Source: an uncultured Allobaculum sp.
GTDB taxonomy: Bacteria; Bacillota_I; Bacilli_A; Erysipelotrichales; Erysipelotrichaceae
Assembly (NCBI GenBank): GCA_948467695.1
Contig: CAOKFJ010000129.1
Span: 1-5,984, forward strand
Reading direction: 5' to 3'
DNA length: 5,984 nt
Every line of letters begins with the position of its first letter. Positions within the stretch are counted from its first letter, which is position 1. Below are positions 1-5,507 of the stretch, piece after piece. The notes under the pieces were generated by a model. It saw only the letters and a list, made by a program, of their open reading frames with translations. It did not search any database and was not told the origin of the DNA. The position numbers and the translations under genes are program-made.

Positions 1-1
1 G

Positions 2-448
2 GGCATGGTACTCATGTGCCAGCCGATTCTCGACGCGCTTGAAGCGGTGCGCACACCGGACTCGGTGGTCGCGCTGCTTTCTCCCCAGGGAGCAACGTTT
101 AACCACGCAAAAGCGCTTGAACTCTCGAAGCTGAAACACCTGATTCTGCTTTGCGGACACTACGAAGGCTTTGACGAGCGCATCCGCTCGTATGTGGACA
201 TTCAGCTTTCGCTCGGCGATTTTGTGCTGACTGGCGGCGAGCCCGCGGCTGCCGCAATGTGCGCGGAATACGAAGGGCAGATGGTCCCGGAAGTGCTTCT
301 TTCCGGTCATCATGCCAACATTCAGAAATGGAGACGCGAGCAGGCGCTGCTCAACACACTGAAGCACCGTCCTGATCTTCTGGAAACGGCACCACTCGAT
401 GCCAAGGATCTGGAATTCCTGTCAAAAGCGAAAGAGGCGGCGCAGTAA
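2..448 (+). CDS. trmD: tRNA (guanine-37-N1)-methyltransferase TrmD, 3' portion, with an internal in-frame deletion
   Basis: TrmD is a SPOUT-family enzyme that uses S-adenosylmethionine to methylate G37 next to the anticodon, preventing +1 frameshifting. The window opens inside the gene; the first readable residue, G of GMVLM, aligns near residue 59 of E. coli TrmD. Visible hallmarks are LLSPQG, CGHYEGFDERI, the knot segment SLGDFVLTGGE, and the C-terminal VPEVLLSGHHANIQKWRREQ with RRPDLL-like HRPDLL. Between GGE and VPEVL there are only about 16 residues, where E. coli and B. subtilis TrmD have about 51. From memory of the E. coli protein, the missing block includes Arg154 and the catalytic Asp169 plus the conserved DSF...GLL..P.YTRP stretch. 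The reading frame is otherwise intact to TAA at 446-448. The identification is secure; whether the product is active is doubtful, and an assembly error is possible. Confidence 0.95.
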   Translation, partial: GMVLMCQPILDALEAVRTPDSVVALLSPQGATFNHAKALELSKLKHLILLCGHYEGFDERIRSYVDIQLSLGDFVLTGGEPAAAAMCAEYEGQMVPEVLLSGHHANIQKWRREQALLNTLKHRPDLLETAPLDAKDLEFLSKAKEAAQ

Positions 449-463
449 GCCGCCTTTTCTTTT
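436..463 (+). terminator. Rho-independent terminator overlapping the trmD stop codon
   Basis: GGCGGC (436-441) and GCCGCC (449-454) form a perfect 6-bp GC stem around a 7-base loop that contains the TAA stop. It is followed directly by TTTTCTTTT. The upstream AAAGA can extend pairing into the T tract. It probably ends the upstream rimM/trmD-type transcription unit, so the next gene would depend on read-through or its own promoter. Confidence 0.8.
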
Positions 464-494
464 CGCTTTGACGGAAAATTTGTAAGATAAAGAC

Positions 495-1829
495 ATGAGT
501 CAGAAAAAAACTACGACAACAACCAGAACGAAAAAGCCGAAAACGGCAGCCAAAAGCTCGTCGTCTTCCGCAAAACGCGTGAAAACTTCGGCTTCGTCCA
601 CATATACAACAAAGACTGTAAAAAACACCAGAACGACACAGACCGCTCGTTCTGCCAGTGCCAAGCGCCCGAATGGCGCAAAACAAGCCAGCGGCGCATC
701 CCGCAAACGCAGACGCAAACCGAAACGCAGACTGCGTCTCGACCGTCTGATTGCGCTTGTGATCGCCGGCGCGCTGCTGATTGGCGGCGGTGTCTATGCC
801 ATCTCGCGCTTTCAGCTGATCGATCGTGTTCAGCAGGTTATCAGCGGAGGCGACAGGCAGACAACGGTTGTCCGCCACGACAAGGAAATCGCCGAGATCA
901 AAAAGAAAAACGCGCTCGATACGGTCGATGGCGTTTCCGCCTTCTCGGATGAAGAACTTCGATCGTGCTTCTATTCCGAACCAATCAGCGACAAAATCGA
1001 TGAACGTCTTAAAAACATGGGCTATGACGAACAGATTCCCAAGGACGATCTGCGCTATGTGCGCGTGCTTTTCATGGACTTTGAGGGGAAAACCGAAGTC
1101 GGCGAACTGGTTGTGAACAAAGATATCGCAACCAAAGTCGAGAACGTTTTCTACGATCTGTACATTCACCGCTATCCCATCGGCAAAATGATCCTTCCTG
1201 ATGCCTACGGTACACGCATTTCCGAATCGTTTGCCGACAACAACACTGTCGGTCTCTGCTTCGGACTGAGCGACGAGAGCTCCGGCGCTGTCCATGAAGA
1301 AGGCTATGCCATTGACCTCAACCCGCTTTTCAATCCGCTGATCAAAGACAACGGTTCGTCGCTGAGCGTTTTCCCGATGGAGGGGCAGCTGTATCTCGAC
1401 CGCACCATTCAGGGAGAGCACTATATTTACGAGGGCGACTATGCCGTTAAAGCGTTTGAAAAAGAAGGCTTTGACTGGAAGGGCGACGAGCAGGGCATGA
1501 ATGACTACAAGCATTTCGAATACCCGCACGCAAGCAGCCGCAGACATGATGCGCAAAACGAAGACACTCAAGCGCAAAGTGATGGGCAGGATGAGTATAT
1601 CGAAGATCCCGCTGCGCTCGATCAGACGCCTGAATACGACGACATAGTGCCTGAAGATCCCGTCTATGACGACACGCCGTATGACCCGGGCTACCAGGAT
1701 CCGGGCATTGTCGATCAGCCGACAGAAGAGCCGCCTTACGAGCAGTATCCCGATGAAGGAGGAGACGGCCTGTATCCTGGAGATCCGGTTGTCGATGATC
1801 CGTTTGGACAGGCGCCGCCTCTTGAATAG
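495..1829 (+). CDS. Membrane-anchored M15-family (VanY/endolysin-like) peptidoglycan peptidase with basic N-tail and acidic C-tail
   Basis: The 444-residue product is probably a zinc peptidase acting on the cell-wall stem peptide (D-Ala-D-Ala carboxypeptidase or L-Ala-D-Glu type endopeptidase). Order: residues 1-82 are Ser/Thr/Lys/Arg-rich with 27 basic and no acidic residues; about 84-104 form one transmembrane segment (inside-positive, so the C-terminal part is outside); about 185-345 form the peptidase domain; about 351-444 are Pro/Asp/Glu/Tyr-rich with no Lys or Arg. Domain signatures are VGELVVNK, the metal motif H267-x6-D274 in HEEGYAIDLNPLFNP, and D337-x2-H340 in DYKHFE, matching zinc ligands and base of the M15 endopeptidase branch. 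The arginine expected after ADNNT (FNCR in relatives) is Gly257. ATG 495 is the only sensible start because TAA lies at 483-485, yet no Shine-Dalgarno precedes it. Substrate is unknown; a regulatory or inactive protein is possible. Confidence 0.78.
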   Translation: MSQKKTTTTTRTKKPKTAAKSSSSSAKRVKTSASSTYTTKTVKNTRTTQTARSASAKRPNGAKQASGASRKRRRKPKRRLRLDRLIALVIAGALLIGGGVYAISRFQLIDRVQQVISGGDRQTTVVRHDKEIAEIKKKNALDTVDGVSAFSDEELRSCFYSEPISDKIDERLKNMGYDEQIPKDDLRYVRVLFMDFEGKTEVGELVVNKDIATKVENVFYDLYIHRYPIGKMILPDAYGTRISESFADNNTVGLCFGLSDESSGAVHEEGYAIDLNPLFNPLIKDNGSSLSVFPMEGQLYLDRTIQGEHYIYEGDYAVKAFEKEGFDWKGDEQGMNDYKHFEYPHASSRRHDAQNEDTQAQSDGQDEYIEDPAALDQTPEYDDIVPEDPVYDDTPYDPGYQDPGIVDQPTEEPPYEQYPDEGGDGLYPGDPVVDDPFGQAPPLE

Positions 1830-1987
1830 TGTCTGATTTCCATTTTTCTATGCGCGCAAAACGCATGAAACCGCATTGTGAAGAACTGGAAAAAACATAA
1901 AACTATCGGTTTTATCGTTCAGAAAAGTCCCGGTTTTCACATGCTTCATACATTTTCAGGCAGAAAAACAGCATGATGTAAAAACTT
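1830..1987. other. Intergenic stretch after the M15 gene, no gene seen; one AT-rich hairpin
   Basis: No coding frame of note lies here. ATAAAAC (1897-1903) and GTTTTAT (1909-1915) form a 7-bp stem around TATCG, but no T run follows, so it is at best a weak terminator. No clear Rho-independent terminator was found for the M15 gene. Confidence 0.4.
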
Positions 1988-2016
1988 TTGCCCTTTGAAA
2001 AACATCGTGCTAGAAT
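1988..2016 (+). promoter_or_regulatory. Sigma-A-type extended -10 promoter for rplS
   Basis: TTGCCC (1988-1993) is a 4/6 match to the -35 box. It is followed after exactly 17 bases by TAGAAT (2011-2016), a 5/6 match to the -10 box, with TG at 2008-2009 giving the extended form TGCTAGAAT. The predicted start is near 2023, right where the leader stem begins. This makes rplS an independently transcribed gene. Confidence 0.72.
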
Positions 2017-2022
2017 ACTCGA

Positions 2023-2079
2023 GGTTCTGCAGATTCCGATGACAGAAACACAGGTTATGAATCTCAAAACGCAGAAGCC
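2023..2079 (+). ncRNA. Structured rplS 5' leader, probable ribosomal protein L19 autoregulatory leader
   Basis: Two nested helices are visible. GG-TTCTGC (2023-2030) pairs with GCAGAA-CC (2071-2079, G2077 bulged), and AGATTC (2031-2036) pairs with GAATCT (2059-2064). An asymmetric internal loop CAAAAC lies on the 3' side and a 22-base apical region sits inside. The structure begins at the predicted transcription start and ends about 11 bases before the ribosome binding site. L19 leader RNAs that bind L19 and repress rplS are an established Bacillota element (an Rfam family). That this is one is inferred from position and pairing; I could not match the consensus base by base. Confidence 0.55.
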
Positions 2080-2105
2080 GCGAATAAGAAAAGGAGAATA
2101 CTCAA

Positions 2106-2456
2106 ATGAATCTGAACCTTGTAGGTGAAATCACAAAGAACCAGCTTCGTCACGACATTCCCGAATTCCGTTCCGGAGCTACTGTACGTGTTCACGTTCG
2201 CATCAAAGAAGGCGAAAAGAGCCGTATCCAGGTTTTCGAAGGCGTTGTAACTGAACGCAAAGGCGGAGGAATCGGTGAAACATTCACTGTCCGCAAAATC
2301 TCCAACGGTGTTGGTGTAGAACGTAAGTTCCCCCTTCACTCCCCGATCGTAGACAAAATCGAAGTTGTACGTCACGGTAAAGTACGCCGCAACAAACTGC
2401 GCTACCTCAGAAACCGTTCCGGTAAATCCGCACGTCTTAAAGAAGTACGCCGCTAA
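2106..2456 (+). CDS. rplS: Large ribosomal subunit protein L19 (bL19)
   Basis: This 116-residue protein has the usual bL19 length and sits at the 30S-50S interface. Family signatures run the whole length: an N-terminal helix ([13 protein letters not shown]), [46 protein letters not shown], and the basic C-terminal [24 protein letters not shown] 2106 is preceded by AAGGAG (2091-2096) at a 9-base spacing. Valine codons are almost all GTA or GTT (8 and 6 of 15, no GTG), unlike the GTC/GTG-rich neighbours, which fits strong translational selection in a highly expressed gene. It has its own promoter, a structured leader and a terminator, so it is probably a single-gene unit under L19 feedback control rather than co-transcribed with trmD. 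Confidence 0.98.
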   Translation: MNLNLVGEITKNQLRHDIPEFRSGATVRVHVRIKEGEKSRIQVFEGVVTERKGGGIGETFTVRKISNGVGVERKFPLHSPIVDKIEVVRHGKVRRNKLRYLRNRSGKSARLKEVRR

Positions 2457-2462
2457 GAATTC

Positions 2463-2495
2463 AATCCCGAAATCCTCGCGATTTCGGGATTTTTT
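2463..2495 (+). terminator. Strong Rho-independent terminator of rplS
   Basis: CCCGAAATC (2466-2474) and GATTTCGGG (2480-2488) form a perfect 9-bp stem around CTCGC, extendable to 12 bp by AAT/ATT on the flanks. Six T residues (2490-2495) follow. It lies 9 bases after the rplS stop. Confidence 0.93.
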
Positions 2496-2608
2496 AAACA
2501 CTCTGAAAACCGTGATGCTTCAAAGCCATCTGATCCTGTGCGAAAGCGGCAGGGGACTGCGATGCCGGAGCGTTCAGGTTTTGAGACACCCATGCACAGA
2601 CAAAACGG

Positions 2609-2614
2609 TATAAT
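2609..2614 (+). promoter_or_regulatory. Candidate -10 box (TATAAT) for the lepB-rbgA-rnhB operon
   Basis: A perfect TATAAT lies 79 bases before the lepB ATG and downstream of the rplS terminator, so a promoter is needed about here. No good -35 is seen at 16-18 bases; GAGACA (2583-2588) would require a 20-base spacer. Predicted start is about 2621, giving a leader of about 70 bases. Confidence 0.5.
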
Positions 2615-2640
2615 AAAGCCACATACCGCAATACACTCTG

Positions 2641-2668
2641 ACAGGACAGGCGTTGCGCTTGTCCATGT
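2641..2668 (+). other. Stable hairpin in the lepB leader
   Basis: GGACAGGCG (2644-2652) pairs with CGCTTGTCC (2656-2664) as 9 bp, one of them a G-T wobble, closing a TTG loop. ACA/TGT extends the stem by 3 bp past a bulged A2665. No T run follows, so it is not a terminator. It ends about 15 bases before the GGAGG ribosome binding site and could affect mRNA stability or translation. Confidence 0.55.
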
Positions 2669-2693
2669 ATTGAAAAAGCAATGGAGGAACGAT

Positions 2694-3314
2694 ATGGCTA
2701 AAAAAAGAAAATTCAAAACCGATGACAACCGCACGCTTGTCGATGACATTCTTGATTTTGTCAAAGTGTTTGTCATCAGCGGCATCGTCATTTTACTGTT
2801 CGTCAATTTCGTCGCTCACCCCGTTACCGTTGTCGGACATTCCATGGACCCGACGCTTCAGGATGGCGAGTATGGTTTTACGAGCCTGATTACACCGATG
2901 GTCAAAGATCCTGAACGCGGACAGATTGTCGTGATCAATGAAAAAGGCGATGACGGCGAGATTGAACGCTGGGTAAAACGCGTCATCGGCTTGCCGGGCG
3001 AGACCATCGAAGCCAAAAACGGAGAAGTCTTCATCGATGGCGTCAAACTCGATGAAAGCGCCTATCTCAAACAGGAATTCATTGATGAAGCGCTGGCGAA
3101 ATACAAAGCCGATCACAACCAGCAGGACTACGGACCTTTCACCTATGACTTCGGTCCGGTGACACTTGGCGATGACGAGTACTGGGTAATGGGGGACAAC
3201 CGCATGAACTCGATGGACTCCCGCTCTCCAGAAGTCGGTCCGGTAGAACGCGACAACATCTTCGGCACAAGCATTCTCATCCTTTTCCCGTTTAGTGCGA
3301 TGGGGGTTAAATAA
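2694..3314 (+). CDS. lepB: Type I signal peptidase (SPase I)
   Basis: Signal peptidase I cleaves signal peptides from exported preproteins on the outer face of the cytoplasmic membrane. The 206-residue protein has a basic N-terminus (MAKKRKFK), one membrane segment at about 24-41, and then the conserved boxes: GHSMDPTL with catalytic Ser50, RWVKRVIGLPGE with general-base Lys95, and GDNRMNSMDSR (167-177). The Ser/Lys pair, single anchor and short length are typical of Gram-positive enzymes. The start is ATG 2694, set by GGAGG at 2683-2687 with 6-base spacing. The same frame is open upstream to an ATG at 2538, but that extension has no ribosome binding site, runs across the promoter and does not look like protein. 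The stop overlaps the rbgA start (TAATG), so the two are translationally coupled. Confidence 0.96.
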   Translation: MAKKRKFKTDDNRTLVDDILDFVKVFVISGIVILLFVNFVAHPVTVVGHSMDPTLQDGEYGFTSLITPMVKDPERGQIVVINEKGDDGEIERWVKRVIGLPGETIEAKNGEVFIDGVKLDESAYLKQEFIDEALAKYKADHNQQDYGPFTYDFGPVTLGDDEYWVMGDNRMNSMDSRSPEVGPVERDNIFGTSILILFPFSAMGVK

Positions 3315-4237
3315 TGCCGTCCTCAACCATCCAGTGGTTTCCCGGCCACATGGCGAAAGCCCGCCGTCAGATGGAAGAGAATCTGAAGAAGGTGGACTTC
3401 ATTATCGAAATACGGGATGCCCGCATGCCGTTCTCTTCGCGCAATCCGCTGATTGACGAGCTCGCCGGCAAAAAGCCCCGTCTGGTTCTGCTTTCCAAGA
3501 TGGATAAAGCTGATCCGGAAGACACCAAGCGCTGGATTGAAGCGCTCCACAATGAACATACCAGCGCCCTTGCGGTTGATCTGATCAAGGGCGGCTTTAA
3601 AAACAAAGTCATTGCCCGATCTCTTGAACTCAACAAGGCGATGATCGAGAAACAGAAAAAACGCGGCATCCGTCCGCGTGCCCTGCGCGCGATGGTCGCC
3701 GGCATTCCCAATGTCGGCAAGTCGACGTTCATCAACTCGCTTGCCGGACGCAAAGCGGCAATGACCGGAGACAGACCCGGTGTAACCAAATCGCTGCAGT
3801 GGATCAAAGCCGGCAGCGATCTTGAAGTGCTCGATACCCCCGGCGTGCTCTGGCCCAAATTCGAATCGCAGGAAAGCGGACTCATCCTTGCTGCCCTCGG
3901 TTCCATCAAGGACGATGTTGTTCATATGGATGATCTGGCGATTTACTGCGCCAAATATCTGAGCGAACATCATCCCGAACGTCTGATCGAAACCTATGGA
4001 ATTGAAAAGATCGAAGAAACGCCATGGGAAACGCTTGAAGCGATTGCCCGCAAACGCGGCTGGCTGCAGCGCGGGCAAGTCGATGAAAACCGCACGATGC
4101 GCACATTCATTCAGGATATTCGATCCGGAAAACTCGGGCGCATCACCTGGGAACTTCCTCCTGTAGCCGATGCGCATCAGAGCGAAGCGGCTGACGATGC
4201 CGAAGAGGCAGCTAAAAGGGAGGATGAGCAGGCGTGA
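3314..4237 (+). CDS. rbgA: Ribosome biogenesis GTPase RbgA (YlqF)
   Basis: RbgA is a circularly permuted GTPase needed for late 50S maturation, where it acts on 45S-like precursors before late proteins join. The 307-residue product begins with the hallmark IQWFPGHMAKARRQ. GTPase motifs appear in permuted order: G4 SKMD (61-64), then G1 GIPNVGKST (130-138), the G2/switch region GDRPGVT (152-158), and G3 DTPG (174-177). A helical C-terminal domain of about 100 residues follows, ending in an Ala/Glu/Asp-rich tail that looks dispensable. ATG 3314 overlaps the lepB TAA by one base, and GGGGG at 3302-3306 offers a weak ribosome binding site. The gene ends in TGA overlapping the GTG start of rnhB. 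Between a secretion gene and a nuclease gene, it is part of one operon. Confidence 0.97.
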   Translation: MPSSTIQWFPGHMAKARRQMEENLKKVDFIIEIRDARMPFSSRNPLIDELAGKKPRLVLLSKMDKADPEDTKRWIEALHNEHTSALAVDLIKGGFKNKVIARSLELNKAMIEKQKKRGIRPRALRAMVAGIPNVGKSTFINSLAGRKAAMTGDRPGVTKSLQWIKAGSDLEVLDTPGVLWPKFESQESGLILAALGSIKDDVVHMDDLAIYCAKYLSEHHPERLIETYGIEKIEETPWETLEAIARKRGWLQRGQVDENRTMRTFIQDIRSGKLGRITWELPPVADAHQSEAADDAEEAAKREDEQA

Positions 4238-4848
4238 TTCATCCGCTTGAAGAAGAACTCTGGACCAGATTCGATACGATTCTTGGCATGGATGAAGCCG
4301 GACGCGGACCATTATGCGGTCCCGCTGTAGTAGCCGGCGTCGTCTTTCCCAAAGGATATGAAAACGAAATCATAAACGATTCGAAAAAACTGTCCGAAAA
4401 AAAGCGTGAAGCGCTTTTTGATCAGATTCGCCATGATGCACTGGGCTACTGGATCGTCATGGTCGATGAAGAAACAATCGACACGCTCAATATCTACCGC
4501 GCTGTTCAGCAGGGAATGGAGCAGATCGCGCAAAAAGCGAAAGCGGATTTTGTGCTGACAGACGCGATGCCGCTGCGCACCTGCGATAACTTCGAATCCG
4601 TTGTCAAAGGCGATACAAAATCGGTGGCGATCGCCGCGGCAAGCATCCTTGCCAAAGTCACCCGGGACCGGTACATGAAAGCGCTCGATGAAGAGTATCC
4701 GATGTATGGTCTTGCCGGACATAAAGGCTATCCGACCAAAAAACATCTTGCCGCGATTGAAGAGTACGGCGTAGCGCCCTTCTATCGCAAAAGCTTTGGT
4801 CCTGTTGCCCGTCTGCTTGAAGAAGACAGACGTCTCACATTGTTCTGA
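4234..4848 (+). CDS. rnhB: Ribonuclease HII
   Basis: RNase HII cuts DNA 5' of embedded ribonucleotides, starting ribonucleotide excision repair, and also removes RNA from hybrids. The 204-residue protein shows MDEAGRGPLCGP with Asp20 and Glu21, LTD with Asp110, and VKGDTKS with Asp127, giving the DEDD metal-binding set. It also has the conserved AAASILAKVTRDR and GLAGHKGYPTKKH. The start is GTG 4234 overlapping the rbgA TGA (GTGA), with GGGAGG at 4218-4223 and 10-base spacing; the nearby ATG at 4224 is out of frame. Length is normal for the short HII form without the N-terminal extension of B. subtilis. The last codons form the 5' arm of the terminator stem, so gene end and terminator are fused. 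Confidence 0.97.
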   Translation: MIHPLEEELWTRFDTILGMDEAGRGPLCGPAVVAGVVFPKGYENEIINDSKKLSEKKREALFDQIRHDALGYWIVMVDEETIDTLNIYRAVQQGMEQIAQKAKADFVLTDAMPLRTCDNFESVVKGDTKSVAIAAASILAKVTRDRYMKALDEEYPMYGLAGHKGYPTKKHLAAIEEYGVAPFYRKSFGPVARLLEEDRRLTLF

Positions 4849-4862
4849 GACGTCTGTTTTTT
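4826..4862 (+). terminator. Rho-independent terminator of the lepB-rbgA-rnhB operon
   Basis: ACAGACGTCTCA (4826-4837) and TGAGACGTCTGT (4846-4857) form a perfect 12-bp stem with an 8-base loop, followed by a T run to 4862. The rnhB TGA is the first codon of the 3' arm. Each arm also contains the self-complementary AGACGTCT. Confidence 0.93.
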
Positions 4863-5091
4863 GTTTGCGTGCCATTGGTTTTCATAATGCGCAAATCGTT
4901 CACGCAATGTGCAGAGAACGCGCTTTGATACATATTGAAGCGAGCAAAGGCATACAGGTGAACGGAAGCGGAAATATGGGTCGAACCTCATCGTGAGCAA
5001 GTGCATGCGGTTTGAATGGCAAAAAAACGGCCGAGAAGAGAAAAATGGCATTTTGCATAAATTTTGAGCATAATTGTGAAAAAATTCTCTT

Positions 5092-5108
5092 GATTGGTTG
5101 CACCAATC
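5092..5108. repeat. Perfect 17-base palindrome, operator-like
   Basis: GATTGGT (5092-5098) and ACCAATC (5102-5108) are exact inverted repeats around TGC. The site lies between a weak -35-like TTGATT (5090-5095) and a weak -10-like TTGAAT (5113-5118) spaced by 17 bases, which would suit a repressor site. No T run follows, so it is not a terminator. No convincing gene lies directly downstream, and the promoter boxes are only 4/6 matches. Confidence 0.4.
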
Positions 5109-5421
5109 GCGGTTGAATACTTTCGAATGTTACTCTTTCGTTACGGATGTCAGAAATGACACCAAAAAAGGGAACCATTCGTTCAACTTGCCGGGCAAAA
5201 TCCGGAAAAAGAACCGAATCTTCTACAAAAATCAAGGCGCAAGTGTGTTTTGAAATGACGTATGCTTGCGGATTTGTTTTGATGATGATCGAAATCCCGA
5301 GATGGAATTTGCCTGAACCGGCGCAGATATGCGCATCGTGCTGGATGCCTTGCCAAAGAAGACGAAATGGCGCAATGAAGCCCTGCGATGCCCCAAACTG
5401 CGCAGACAGGTGCTGTTACGA

Positions 5422-5450
5422 TTGAATCTCGGGAAAATGCATGTTAGAAC
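5422..5450 (+). promoter_or_regulatory. Candidate extended -10 promoter for topA
   Basis: TTGAAT (5422-5427), a 17-base spacer and TAGAAC (5445-5450) are each 4/6 matches. TG at 5442-5443 gives an extended -10. The predicted start near 5457 leaves a leader of about 50 bases before topA. TATAAA at 5479-5484 is an alternative, but it has no -35 and would leave almost no leader. Confidence 0.38.
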
Positions 5451-5507
5451 TAAAAACGTTTATCAGCGTGTGTGAATTTATAAACAACGGAAAGGAATGA
5501 ATTCCAT

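Larger units (their letters stand above)
4863..5507 (+). pseudogene. Gene-poor interval before topA, possible remnant of a decayed + strand gene
   Basis: This interval of about 645 bases has no gene I can recognise. Every real gene in the window casts a long stop-free shadow on the opposite strand in the codon-aligned register. Here the - strand is stop-free over 4903-5415 (171 codons) in one register, with no ATG and no ribosome binding site, only a TTG at 5233-5235. By analogy, this hints at former coding in the matching + register. That register holds stops at 4885, 4936, 5065, 5071, 5077, 5251 and 5314, but from 5080 to 5475 it is broken by only two TGA codons. Its last open piece starts at ATG 5329 and gives 48 residues (MRIVLDALPKKTKWRNEAL...), which I do not recognise. 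Many Bacillota have dprA here, but I see no DprA motifs. Plain non-coding DNA remains possible. Confidence 0.3.

Noticed and set aside
351..1577. Long - strand open frame (408 codons) opposite the M15 gene
   Set aside because: It is the codon-aligned shadow of the + strand gene; the same happens opposite rplS, lepB, rbgA and rnhB. It lacks a ribosome binding site and recognisable motifs, whereas the + frame has clear M15 signatures.
2535..2553. Small hairpin with a GAAA tetraloop after the rplS terminator
   Set aside because: Short, with a bulge and a wobble, and upstream of the likely lepB transcription start, so probably not transcribed as a leader.
2538..2693. 52-codon N-terminal extension of LepB from ATG 2538
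   Set aside because: It has no ribosome binding site, crosses the TATAAT box and leader hairpin, and does not resemble a signal peptidase N-terminus; ATG 2694 has a good GGAGG.
4976..4990. GGGTCGAACC resembling a tRNA T arm
   Set aside because: The TTCGA loop core is missing and no acceptor or anticodon stems fit around it.
4903..5415. - strand frame of 171 codons as a real gene
   Set aside because: No ATG/GTG start at its 5' end, only an internal TTG without a ribosome binding site, and its composition resembles the antisense shadows of the known genes.
5080..5475. UGA read as tryptophan, joining the three + strand pieces into one gene
   Set aside because: rbgA and rnhB stop at TGA at the expected protein length, and all tryptophans in the recognised genes use TGG, so the standard code applies.
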